Shown piece by piece: positions 37,714 through 46,082 of a stretch of 64,000 nt of DNA. The stretch is from Alteromonas hispanica. GTDB lineage: Bacteria; Pseudomonadota; Gammaproteobacteria; Enterobacterales; Alteromonadaceae. How positions within the stretch are numbered: the stretch's first letter is position 1; each line of letters opens with the position of its first letter. The notes under the pieces were generated by a model. That model did not search any database and was not told where the DNA came from. It worked only from the letters and a program-made list of their open reading frames with translations. The position numbers and the translations under genes are program-made. The DNA is taken from contig NZ_JAAAWP010000010.1 of assembly GCF_010500915.1 (NCBI RefSeq), positions 62,001-126,000 on the forward strand, written 5' to 3'.

Positions 37714-38889
37714 CTAACGCTCATTGTGTGCTAATGCAGCTAACTTTGAAGAATAATGCTGTGCGCTGTACTTATCGGGGGAAAAATTAACCGCGCCTTG
37801 CAAATAGCGCTGAGCATTGCTGATATCTCCAAGTTCGTAATAGGCCTTAGCTAACCCAAAAAGAATTTCATGATTTTTTCTATCCAATCGCACTGCCCGT
37901 TGATAATGAGCTAAGGCCTTTGCAAACTCTCCGTCTTCGAAAGACTGTTCGCCTAGAATAAAGTGATAAAACGGATTGGTTTTACGTTTTGTTTCCACAC
38001 TTGCAAGCAACTGCTTCGACTCCTCATGCCTGTTCTGGTGCCGATACAAGATCGCGAGATTTTCCCAAACAGTTAAGTTCTCCGAATCTAACGAAAGCGC
38101 GTGCTGATAAACATTCTCGGCAAGTTTCAATTCGCCTTTCATTCTGTAAAGCACCCCTAAGTTTGTCCAGCTTTGCTGAAGTTGAGGTGCAACTTCGGTA
38201 GCGGCTTTAAAATACTTGTAGGCCCGAGTATAACTATTTGCAACCAGAGCGTCGGCACCTTTATTGTTGTAAAACATGGCCAATACACTTTGTTTAGATA
38301 CAGGCACGCGAGGAAAGCGACTGCGAATAGCCTGAGGATCAAAGTCTACATCCGCCCAGGTACTACCTAATACAATAGACGAGGGATTATCTGATGCACT
38401 TACCCGCAAGTTCACGTGACCATTGAGCAAGCTAAAACCATCCCTCCTAGTCCAGTACTCGGGAATATCAACTTCGTATAATGTCGCTTTTAGGCCAACA
38501 TGCTCGGCGAGTGCAAACGTCATTATAGATAGTGAAAGACAATTTGCCGCTCGGTTGCTAAATGTTGTATTTGCTACCGTGTTTGCATTATTGCGATATG
38601 CAATGCCATTATCAGAATAGTCGAGGATGGCACTGACAAAGCCTCGAACATCTTTGGCCTTTTTGGTAGTAACATTCGCGGTTTCATCCAGTATGGCGCG
38701 CTCTGCAAACCGCTTCGCCTCTTTTCCAAGATAGAAAACGTCTTGCTCTGTCTCAATAGTAAAGAGTTGGTGGCTTGGGAATAAATCATCTCTTAGCAAG
38801 CTTTCAGTTTTTACCGAGCTTGTAGAGGTAACGCTCTGGCATGCAGCTAGAAGCGCGCAGGCGGCGAGTAATACACGTCGAGTGAACAT
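37714..38889 (-). CDS. TPR lipoprotein with transglutaminase-like domain
   Basis: A 391-residue protein with a lipobox (CALLAAC) near residue 17. The first half resembles a bacterial transglutaminase-like fold: FSNRAANCLSLSIMTFALAE (cysteine), LLNGHVNLRV (histidine) and an aspartate in the following strand. The second half contains at least four tetratricopeptide repeats (SWTNLGVLYRMKGELKLAENVYQ-type units). It is likely a periplasmic or outer-membrane-anchored scaffold, possibly with cysteine-protease-like activity. Single gene, converging on the repeat array. Confidence 0.8.
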   Translation of the reverse strand: MFTRRVLLAACALLAACQSVTSTSSVKTESLLRDDLFPSHQLFTIETEQDVFYLGKEAKRFAERAILDETANVTTKKAKDVRGFVSAILDYSDNGIAYRNNANTVANTTFSNRAANCLSLSIMTFALAEHVGLKATLYEVDIPEYWTRRDGFSLLNGHVNLRVSASDNPSSIVLGSTWADVDFDPQAIRSRFPRVPVSKQSVLAMFYNNKGADALVANSYTRAYKYFKAATEVAPQLQQSWTNLGVLYRMKGELKLAENVYQHALSLDSENLTVWENLAILYRHQNRHEESKQLLASVETKRKTNPFYHFILGEQSFEDGEFAKALAHYQRAVRLDRKNHEILFGLAKAYYELGDISNAQRYLQGAVNFSPDKYSAQHYSSKLAALAHNER

Positions 38890-39185
38890 ATCTCTTACTC
38901 CAAGAAAATACTCGATACTTTAGTATAGACCTTGAACTGCGATTATTGCTTTACATCTCATTAATTCTAGCGCTGCGTACACCAGCGGCTTTTTATGGAA
39001 GGTTGATAAAATATATTCGATCGCCTACAGCCCTTTCATTTAAAGGTTTTTCGTCTAAGAGAAGAGCGTATTACATAAAGTTAATCATCACTTTAGACAA
39101 AAGTACCGTAATCACTAGCGAAATCAGATTTGTAAACAAGTAGTAAATCTAACGTTCATAATTTTAAACTTTAAGGAAATAAATC

Positions 39186-39692
39186 ATGCGTAAGTTTTTA
39201 AGTGCTTTAGTGATAATGGTAGTGAGTTCTTCGGTTTTTGCAGGTCATCATAAAATGGGCGACCACAAGGACATCGTAGACACTGCTGCGAGTAACCCAA
39301 TGTTCTCAACGCTAGTTGCGGCTGTGAAAGCAGGCGGCCTGGTAGATACATTGAAAGGCGACGGCCCGTTTACTGTGTTTGCACCAACAGATGAGGCATT
39401 TGCTGCGCTTCCTGCAGGTACGCTAGACATGCTTTTGAAGCCAGAGAATAAAGACACCCTAGTACAAATTCTTACTTACCATGTAGTAGCGGGTAAGGTA
39501 AAAGCTGAAGATGTAGTTACTTTGTCATCTGCAACTACAGTTGAAGGTAGCGATGTATCGGTTACTGCTGCTATGGGTAAAGTAAAAATCAATAACGCAA
39601 ACGTTATCAAAGCTGACGTAATGGCTGAGAACGGTGTAATTCACGTTATCGACGCTGTATTACTACCTGCTGAAGTAGCAGCTGCGTTATAA
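39186..39692 (+). CDS. Secreted fasciclin (FAS1) domain protein
   Basis: A 168-residue exported protein: signal peptide ([19 protein letters not shown]) and a single FAS1 domain spanning the rest, with H1 box [14 protein letters not shown], the [14 protein letters not shown] segment and the closing [14 protein letters not shown] (H2). FAS1 proteins mediate adhesion or matrix contact. AAGGAA lies upstream of the ATG. Monocistronic with its own terminator. Confidence 0.93.
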   Translation: MRKFLSALVIMVVSSSVFAGHHKMGDHKDIVDTAASNPMFSTLVAAVKAGGLVDTLKGDGPFTVFAPTDEAFAALPAGTLDMLLKPENKDTLVQILTYHVVAGKVKAEDVVTLSSATTVEGSDVSVTAAMGKVKINNANVIKADVMAENGVIHVIDAVLLPAEVAAAL

Positions 39693-39740
39693 GAGTAATA
39701 TCGCTTCACACATAAAAGTGATAGTTAGAACATCAAATAA

Positions 39741-39788
39741 AACCACCGCTTTATTCCCAAACATTAGGACATAAATGCGGTGGTTTTT
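39741..39788 (+). terminator. Fasciclin gene terminator
   Basis: AACCACCGC and GCGGTGGTT with a ~27-base loop, followed by TTTTT, about 50 bases after the stop. The remaining ~200 bases before 39998 show nothing recognisable. Confidence 0.75.
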
Positions 39789-39997
39789 TAGTTTTCGCTT
39801 TGGTTATCTAGCCCCGTTCACGCAACTCTTGCTCTAAAATACTCCCCCACGTTTCCGAATGCCGTCAATTGCCTTCACGCATAAATATTTAGTGTAAATG
39901 GCCAATGTTAAACTTATGTTGAATGCACTTTTCTGTTCAGCAGGTGTACTGTGTTACTAATACGCCAGCTAGGCGTTATAGTCTTTGAGGGTTTGGC

Positions 39998-40981
39998 GTG
40001 TACATAGAACAGGTGGATAACAGAACACTGTCTGATTGCAGTGTGCTTATAGTTGACGACGATGCAAGTAGTCGACTAGTGCTAGAAACACTGCTGCAAG
40101 ACATTGTGGCCTGTGAGTCTGTTTCCTCTGGCAGAGATGCAATTGAATACTGCCGTTTCAAAAAACCAGACCTTATTCTGATGGACGTTTCTATGCCAGA
40201 GCTAGACGGGCATGAGACTACCGCACTCTTACGAAAAAAACCTCAATGTGAAGGCATTCCAATCATTTTCGTTACCTCTTCGTCTACAGAAGAGGAGGAG
40301 TCTAAGTGCTGGAACTCTGGGTGTGTTGATTTTGTTGTAAAGCCTGTTAACGCCTGTACCCTACAAAACCGTGTTAAATCGCATTTAAAAAATAAAATGC
40401 GCAACGATTTACTAGAAAAACTAATCTACATTGATAAGTTAACGGGCGCATACAACAGGCACTACCTTGATGACTATCTTCCGCGTTTGGTGCGAGACGG
40501 TCTGAGAAACATCACCCCTCTTTCGCTTGTCATTTTTGATATTGACCACTTCAAACTATTTAATGACATGTATGGTCACTTAGATGGCGACAGTTGTTTA
40601 TGGAAGGTGAGTCAGTGTATTAGTAGCTCACTTCTGCGGCCTATGGATAAATTAGTGCGCATTGGTGGTGAAGAGTTTCTGGTTATTTTGCCGAATACAG
40701 ACACGCAAGGTGCCGTCGAGGTTACCAAGCGCCTGTTAGAAACAGTGTATGATCTCAACATTAAACACGCTGCATCTGAATTTGAGCGAGTTACTTTAAG
40801 TGCCGGTCTCTCAACCAAACAAGCTGACGATGATAAAACCATCGAGTACGTGATGTTAGAAGCTGATAAACACCTTTATATGGCCAAAACATCGGGCCGT
40901 AATTGTGTGAAAGCTGAAGGGTTTACTATCACAGGAAACGAATCGCCTGTTAAGGCCACCAAACGTCGAATATTGGTATAA
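39998..40981 (+). CDS. REC-GGDEF response regulator, diguanylate cyclase
   Basis: A 327-residue protein: receiver domain (VLIVDDDASSR, phospho-acceptor in PDLILMDVSMPELDG, lysine in VDFVVKPVN) then a GGDEF domain with intact active site RIGGEEF and an RxxD inhibitory site (RPMD, five residues upstream). It should make c-di-GMP when phosphorylated and be inhibited by product. The start is GTG at 39998 with GAGG 7 bases upstream; no ATG start is available near the domain boundary. No partner kinase gene is adjacent. Confidence 0.92.
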   Translation: MYIEQVDNRTLSDCSVLIVDDDASSRLVLETLLQDIVACESVSSGRDAIEYCRFKKPDLILMDVSMPELDGHETTALLRKKPQCEGIPIIFVTSSSTEEEESKCWNSGCVDFVVKPVNACTLQNRVKSHLKNKMRNDLLEKLIYIDKLTGAYNRHYLDDYLPRLVRDGLRNITPLSLVIFDIDHFKLFNDMYGHLDGDSCLWKVSQCISSSLLRPMDKLVRIGGEEFLVILPNTDTQGAVEVTKRLLETVYDLNIKHAASEFERVTLSAGLSTKQADDDKTIEYVMLEADKHLYMAKTSGRNCVKAEGFTITGNESPVKATKRRILV

Positions 40982-41094
40982 TTGCACGCTTCCCTCCTTT
41001 AAATCTTCATTGTTTTAAGCCGATCCTTCCTCGAGCAAGCACACTTCCTATTATCCAATCTAGATTCCAGTCTAGAGTTCAGGCTAGAGTTCGG

Positions 41095-41793
41095 CTACAG
41101 TCTTGTTCCAGCCTCATTACCAAGCCTATAGTGCCCTAGCGCTTTGGTATGGTGTAACTGCAAAAGTGCACTTTGTTGGGTAAGTCCAAACTGTTCAATT
41201 TGAGCAAAAAACAGCTGCAGGGTAGCCATCGCATCATCAAGCGCGTTGTGCTCTGGACAACTGGGCAAATCTAACCGCTGTCGACATACACTTAACGTTG
41301 CGCTGTTATTTGGCAGTACTTGATGCTGTTTATTCAATTGGTACACCGCTAGCTTTAAAGTATCGATATACACAACATCGATAGCGGGCAGCGATAGTTC
41401 TACAAACGCCCTATTCAGCGCAGCTAAATCTAAGCTCGCATTGTGAAATACCAATACTGACGTTTCTAAAAGTGGCAAGACTTTTGAAATCGCATGTTGT
41501 AATGACACCCCCTCTTGTAAAATATCCTGAGTTAATCCGTGGATGACTGGGCTTTGCCCAAGTTCCGCTGGCGTATCGATAACATAATACTCGCAGGCGT
41601 TGAGTGGCAATTGGCATCCTTTACCCTTTGCCCAGCCGATCGATGTAATACTGGTTGTTTGCGTATCAAGGGAGGTAAGCTCTAAGTCTATCGCCAACAA
41701 TTCTGTGTTATGGACATACAAATTAGATAGTTGTTTCTTAAACGACAATCCCTTTTTGCCAAATAGCCGGGTCTTTAGCCAATTCATTACCAT
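41095..41793 (-). CDS. DnaQ-like 3'-5' exonuclease (DEDDh)
   Basis: A 232-residue exonuclease resembling the DNA polymerase III epsilon subunit: LLAIDLELTSLDT (ExoI-type acidic pair, D and E), LVFHNASLDLAALNRAF (ExoII) and CPEHNALDDAMATLQLF (ExoIII with the HxxxxD pair). Cytoplasmic. It is too short and divergent to be the replicative proofreading subunit with confidence. The start lies one base past the stop of the large CBS/nucleotidyltransferase gene, so translation is coupled. Confidence 0.88.
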   Translation of the reverse strand: MVMNWLKTRLFGKKGLSFKKQLSNLYVHNTELLAIDLELTSLDTQTTSITSIGWAKGKGCQLPLNACEYYVIDTPAELGQSPVIHGLTQDILQEGVSLQHAISKVLPLLETSVLVFHNASLDLAALNRAFVELSLPAIDVVYIDTLKLAVYQLNKQHQVLPNNSATLSVCRQRLDLPSCPEHNALDDAMATLQLFFAQIEQFGLTQQSALLQLHHTKALGHYRLGNEAGTRL

Positions 41794-41794
41794 G

Positions 41795-43624
41795 CTAACC
41801 CACCCCGCCGGAAAACTTCATTACCATAGCCTCATTGGCACGTTCTATGGCTTTAAAACCGGCTTTTAACTGATGCTTTTGTATTGAAGACAATGTACTT
41901 ACCGACACTAGATTATCCGTAACCTTGTTTTCCAACTGGTGGCGCCAGCGAAGTCGATTCAAAAATATCCATATGTCTTTTAAATTTGCTGCGTCTTTTG
42001 AAGAAAGCTCCGACTTCTCAGATAAACTCTCAAGGCGAGTAACTGTGTTAGGTAAGGTAATTCCATCAGCCAATGCATAGATTCGAGCAATATTATTTAT
42101 CAACGCGACGGCCCGTGTTTTTAAATCAATAGTGTCTTTTTGCTTGCGTCCTTTTTCATAGCTAAACTTTTGAAACATGGATAAGGGCACAGATACTTCG
42201 TTACTGGCGCGAGCAAGAGCCGCTAAGAACATTTTTTGCTGTAATAATGGAGCGCGCCTTTTTTGTAACTCTTTAAATAGGCTGGCATCGCCTGCGGCGC
42301 AGCGCACATCTAGAAATATATTAAAGTGCATTATGGCTTCTTTCGTGGGTGAATTAACCCATTGTTGTGCCTCGCTTACTGCATCATCTAACGCCAGTCG
42401 CAACTTGGGGTTGCTAGCCATAATGTTACCGTCGCAAAGTTTAATTCCACACTTTGCTAAACCTTTACATACGTAATCTGTCATTTCAGCAAAGTAAGCG
42501 GCTTGTTTTTCGTTAGGTTTTGAGGCTAAAAGTAACCCACTGTCTTGATCAGAACCTGTTGTTTGATCTTCCCTTGCCTGCGAACCATAAACTAGCCATG
42601 CGAACATCATTGGTGCTTTGCCGTTGTCCTGCTGAAAAAAGCCAATCAGTTTCCTCGTCATGACATCTGTCGCCTGCGACAAAATCTTACCCGCAATATC
42701 ATAATCGCCAGCCCGTTTAGCATGAGCGGCAAAATAGTGGGGTAATTGCCAAGAAAGCCGAATAAGTTCGTAAAGGCTGTTAGCTTTCGTTAATTCACCA
42801 ATAATAAAGAGGACGTTACCGCGCTGATGTCGAATAATGTCACTTGCCGTTATCATACCCATCGGTGATTGCGATAAGTGATCGATTACCGGCAAGTGGT
42901 GAATATTCTTCTCTGTCATGAGCGACATAGCATCGAACAGCGTTCTATTACTTCCAATTTGCGCAGGCGCGGCGGTCATAATATCTTTCACCGCTCTATG
43001 AGTATCAAACGCTTCTGCCACTACACGTGAGCGCAAATCTCTGTCGGTGACTATACCTATTAGTTTTTCGTTTTCAGTGACAAGCAGCGAAGACACCTTT
43101 TCTTGGGTCATGAGTTTTGCCGCTTCCACAATAGTGGTATCGCAATGTGCCGCCACCGGAGCCTTACTCACTACATCGGTTAACGATTTGTATAACCACA
43201 TAGAGTTAGAGTCTGCGATTGCATGGTTTTGTAACGCATTATTGCGTAAGCCGTTAAAAAAACTACTTACTTCTACAAGGTCTAGTAAACCCGTTACGTC
43301 TCTTGCTGCGAAACTGTAAATTAAACCTGGGCTATCTACGGTGACCGAAAGCGGGTAAGTCTGGTTATCCAAAATAGCGGTATAATTGAAATAATCTCCC
43401 TCACTTAAATGTCGCGCTGCACCCTCGCCATCCTCTACTGAGAATTGTCCACTTTGAATAAGATACAGACGTGACTCTTTCGCACCAAATTGCCCGGCGT
43501 TGTCTTTTGTCACATACAATAGATCGGCATTGCGAATGAGGTCGCTGCGCTGCGCTTCGTTCAACATGTCAAATGGGGCCGATGAAGATAGAAAGTCTTC
43601 AACCTGTTTCGCTATTGCTGTCAT
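41795..43624 (-). CDS. cNMP-binding/CBS/DUF294 putative nucleotidyltransferase
   Basis: A 609-residue protein with a cyclic-nucleotide-binding-like domain (residues ~20-130), a pair of CBS domains (~155-275, VSSLLVTENEKLIGIVTDRDLRS and NIHHLPVIDHL), and a DUF294 nucleotidyltransferase domain with the GSQARED...GSDQDSGLL active-site arrangement near residue 350, followed by a helical C-terminal domain. The architecture matches proteins proposed to modify a target by nucleotidylation (GlnD/GlnE-like). It is commonly found next to acetate-type symporters, as here. Confidence 0.9.
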   Translation of the reverse strand: MTAIAKQVEDFLSSSAPFDMLNEAQRSDLIRNADLLYVTKDNAGQFGAKESRLYLIQSGQFSVEDGEGAARHLSEGDYFNYTAILDNQTYPLSVTVDSPGLIYSFAARDVTGLLDLVEVSSFFNGLRNNALQNHAIADSNSMWLYKSLTDVVSKAPVAAHCDTTIVEAAKLMTQEKVSSLLVTENEKLIGIVTDRDLRSRVVAEAFDTHRAVKDIMTAAPAQIGSNRTLFDAMSLMTEKNIHHLPVIDHLSQSPMGMITASDIIRHQRGNVLFIIGELTKANSLYELIRLSWQLPHYFAAHAKRAGDYDIAGKILSQATDVMTRKLIGFFQQDNGKAPMMFAWLVYGSQAREDQTTGSDQDSGLLLASKPNEKQAAYFAEMTDYVCKGLAKCGIKLCDGNIMASNPKLRLALDDAVSEAQQWVNSPTKEAIMHFNIFLDVRCAAGDASLFKELQKRRAPLLQQKMFLAALARASNEVSVPLSMFQKFSYEKGRKQKDTIDLKTRAVALINNIARIYALADGITLPNTVTRLESLSEKSELSSKDAANLKDIWIFLNRLRWRHQLENKVTDNLVSVSTLSSIQKHQLKAGFKAIERANEAMVMKFSGGVG

Positions 43625-43732
43625 TACAAAATCCTCACTATTCCTTTAAGGCTGCATATTCTTTTGAAAAAAGTAGCTACGACGTTGTTTCGTAAAAAAA
43701 GCAGCAACGGCGTTAGGGTCTTACTAAAACAA

Positions 43733-43821
43733 AAAACCAACCAACTAAATAATGCTAGAAGGCTGGCTTTCTTTTATTGTTGGTTTCCTTGCGATACTTG
43801 CCATCTGCAAGCATCGCAAGG
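43733..43821 (-). terminator. Terminator region after the symporter gene
   Basis: Two hairpins lie downstream of the symporter stop. The first, CCTTGCGATACTTGC / GCAAGCATCGCAAGG (43787-43821), is a 15-bp stem with one mismatch. The second, on the minus strand, has arms AAACCAAC and GTTGGTT and ends in TTTTTTG (43733-43786). Confidence 0.65.
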
Positions 43822-43846
43822 TGTTACCTGTATTACCTATTAATAC

Positions 43847-45553
43847 TTAGTGTGCAGAGGCTTCACCCGCTCCCTTAGGATAGCGAATACTCTCAACCAA
43901 CTCTTGGATTTCTTCTGGCGCATCGTCTGTCACTTTAAAGACTAGGAATGCCACCAAGAAGTTAACCATCATACCCAATGTACCAATACCTTCAGGTGAG
44001 ATACCAAACCACCAGTTTGCTGGAACATTCGCCGCTGGGTTAACAAACTTGAAGTAAATGATGTAGGCAGCGGTGAAAGCAATACCCGCAAGCATACCCG
44101 CCACAGCGCCTTTATCATTCATACGTTTACTAAAGATACCCATAATAATCGCAGGGAAGAAGCTTGATGCAGCTAAGCCGAAGGCAAAGGCGACCACCTG
44201 CGCAACAAATCCGGGCGGGTTAATACCAAAGTAACCAGCAATCACTATGGCAACCCCCGCAGCGAGTCGAGCATAGAACAGCTCCGCTTTATCGGTAATA
44301 TTAGGCGCAAAGTTTCGTTTCAATAGGTCATGCGACACCGATGTAGAGATTACCAGCAATAGACCTGCCGATGTAGACAACGCAGCGGCAACACCACCGG
44401 CAGCTACTAGGGCAATTACCCACGCTGGAAGATTCGCAATTTCAGGGTTAGCAAGTACCATGATATCGCGGTCTACTTTCATCTCGTTACGCTCGTCACC
44501 AGAATAAAACATGACACCATCGCCGTTCTTATCATTAAACTCGATAAGCCCAGTTTGCTCCCAGTTTTTAATCCACGATGGTGCTTCTGCGTAACTTGTA
44601 CCGGTAAGCTCAGGCCCATTAATGGTTTCAATCATGTTAACGCGAGCGAAAGCAGCCAATGCCGGAGCAGTGGTATAAACAATCGCAATAAACGCTAACG
44701 CATAACCTGCTGATTTACGAGCATCATGAACCTTAGGCACAGTAAAGAAGCGAACGATAACGTGAGGTAGACCTGCCGTACCCACCATAAGCGCAAATGT
44801 AATGAAGAATACGTCTATGGTACTTTTGGTACCTGTGGTGTACTCGTGGAAGCCTAAGTCGGTGGAGAGGTTGTCGAGTTTTTGCAGAAGATGCATGCCC
44901 GATCCATCAGCTAATGTGGCACCGAATCCGGTCTGCGGTAAGATGTGACCCGTTACCATAATTGAGATAAATACTGCTGGAACAACATACGCAAATACCA
45001 TTACGCAGAACTGTGCAACCTGAGTGTATGTAATCCCTTTCATACCGCCAAGAACGGTATAGAAGAATACGATAACCATCCCAATTACAACGCCGGTAAC
45101 AATATCTACTTCAAGGAAGCGGCTAAACACAACGCCTACGCCACGCATTTGGCCGGCAACATAAGTAAAGCACACGAAGATGGCGCAGAAAACTGCCACG
45201 GTTCGAGCGGTTTGCGAATAGTAGCGGTCACCAATGAAATCGGGTACAGTAAATTTACCGAATTTACGCAGGTAAGGTGCTAGGCAAAGTGCAAGCAGTA
45301 CGTATCCGCCAGTCCAGCCCATTAAGTAAACAGCACCATCGTAACCCATGAAAGATATTAGACCTGCCATGGATATAAAGGATGCAGCGGACATCCAGTC
45401 GGCAGCAGTTGCCATACCGTTAAGCACGGGAGGAACGCCGCCACCTGCTACGTAAAAGTCGTTCGTTGAACCTGCTCTTGCCCAAATGGCAATTGCGATG
45501 TAAAGCGCAAATGTTGCGCCAACAATAATAAAGGTGAGTGTTTGAAGATCCAT
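43847..45553 (-). CDS. Sodium:solute symporter, acetate-permease-like (VC_2705 subfamily)
   Basis: A 568-residue sodium:solute symporter with ~13 membrane segments. Signatures include FYVAGGGVPPVLNGMATAADWMSAASF near the N-terminus, seen here as GGVPPVLNGMA and ADWMSAASF, GTAGLPHVIVRFFTVP, and AALSTSAGLLLVISTSVSHDL. These match the ActP-like branch that transports acetate and other short monocarboxylates. A DUF4212 gene lies 4 bases upstream, and the CrbS-like kinase is divergent beyond it, so it is probably part of the acetate switch. The hydrophilic insert (~residues 310-375) is characteristic of this subfamily. Confidence 0.92.
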   Translation of the reverse strand: MDLQTLTFIIVGATFALYIAIAIWARAGSTNDFYVAGGGVPPVLNGMATAADWMSAASFISMAGLISFMGYDGAVYLMGWTGGYVLLALCLAPYLRKFGKFTVPDFIGDRYYSQTARTVAVFCAIFVCFTYVAGQMRGVGVVFSRFLEVDIVTGVVIGMVIVFFYTVLGGMKGITYTQVAQFCVMVFAYVVPAVFISIMVTGHILPQTGFGATLADGSGMHLLQKLDNLSTDLGFHEYTTGTKSTIDVFFITFALMVGTAGLPHVIVRFFTVPKVHDARKSAGYALAFIAIVYTTAPALAAFARVNMIETINGPELTGTSYAEAPSWIKNWEQTGLIEFNDKNGDGVMFYSGDERNEMKVDRDIMVLANPEIANLPAWVIALVAAGGVAAALSTSAGLLLVISTSVSHDLLKRNFAPNITDKAELFYARLAAGVAIVIAGYFGINPPGFVAQVVAFAFGLAASSFFPAIIMGIFSKRMNDKGAVAGMLAGIAFTAAYIIYFKFVNPAANVPANWWFGISPEGIGTLGMMVNFLVAFLVFKVTDDAPEEIQELVESIRYPKGAGEASAH

Positions 45554-45557
45554 TGTT

Positions 45558-45824
45558 TTACTCCTCGTCTACGCCATAGCGTTTATCCATCGCGTTCATT
45601 TTGGCCATATAGACAAAAATAAGAGCAACAAATACTAAAATGGAACCTTGTTGTGCAAACCAGAAGCCCAGTTTGAAACCAAAGAATTGGATGTTGTTTA
45701 ATGCGTCGGCAAATAAAATGCCCGCACCAAACGACACTGCAAACCAAATGACTAAAAGTTTGAAAAGGAGCGCTAAGTTCTCCTTCCAATATGCTTTTTT
45801 GTCATCATCATTTCTAAATGCCAT
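45558..45824 (-). CDS. DUF4212 small subunit of the acetate-type symporter
   Basis: An 88-residue protein with two hydrophobic helices (LLFKLLVIWFAVSFGAGILF and GSILVFVALIFVYMAKM) and WKENLALLFK at the N-terminus, typical of DUF4212 proteins encoded directly before VC_2705-type symporters. Presumed accessory subunit. First gene of the symporter operon. Confidence 0.9.
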   Translation of the reverse strand: MAFRNDDDKKAYWKENLALLFKLLVIWFAVSFGAGILFADALNNIQFFGFKLGFWFAQQGSILVFVALIFVYMAKMNAMDKRYGVDEE

Positions 45825-46000
45825 TTGTCCGTCCCCACGTCAGGTTAATCGGTTGTTGTTTTTTTACATTTTCCTAACGCTCAGCTTTTGTGTGGTTGCC
45901 GCTTCAAATTTCACACTGTTAAATGCAAACCCATCATGCAGCAAAGCCAAGCTTTTAGGAGGTTGGATATCACTTTAGACCTGCGTGTTAAATTTAAAAA

Positions 46001-46044
46001 TGAGACCATGGTCGTAGGTAGACGATGGTCTCAATAGGTATAAT
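46001..46044 (+). promoter_or_regulatory. Interrupted palindrome overlapping the crbS promoter
   Basis: TGAGACCAT (46001-46009) and ATGGTCTCA (46025-46033) are perfect inverted repeats; inner GTC/GAC extends the symmetry. A perfect TATAAT at 46039-46044 follows, so the palindrome covers the -35 region of a promoter ~40 bases before the kinase ATG. It may be an operator or an RNA hairpin in a longer transcript. Confidence 0.55.
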
Positions 46045-46082
46045 AGACACAGAGTTGTAAAAATAAGGTTAACGGAAGCACT

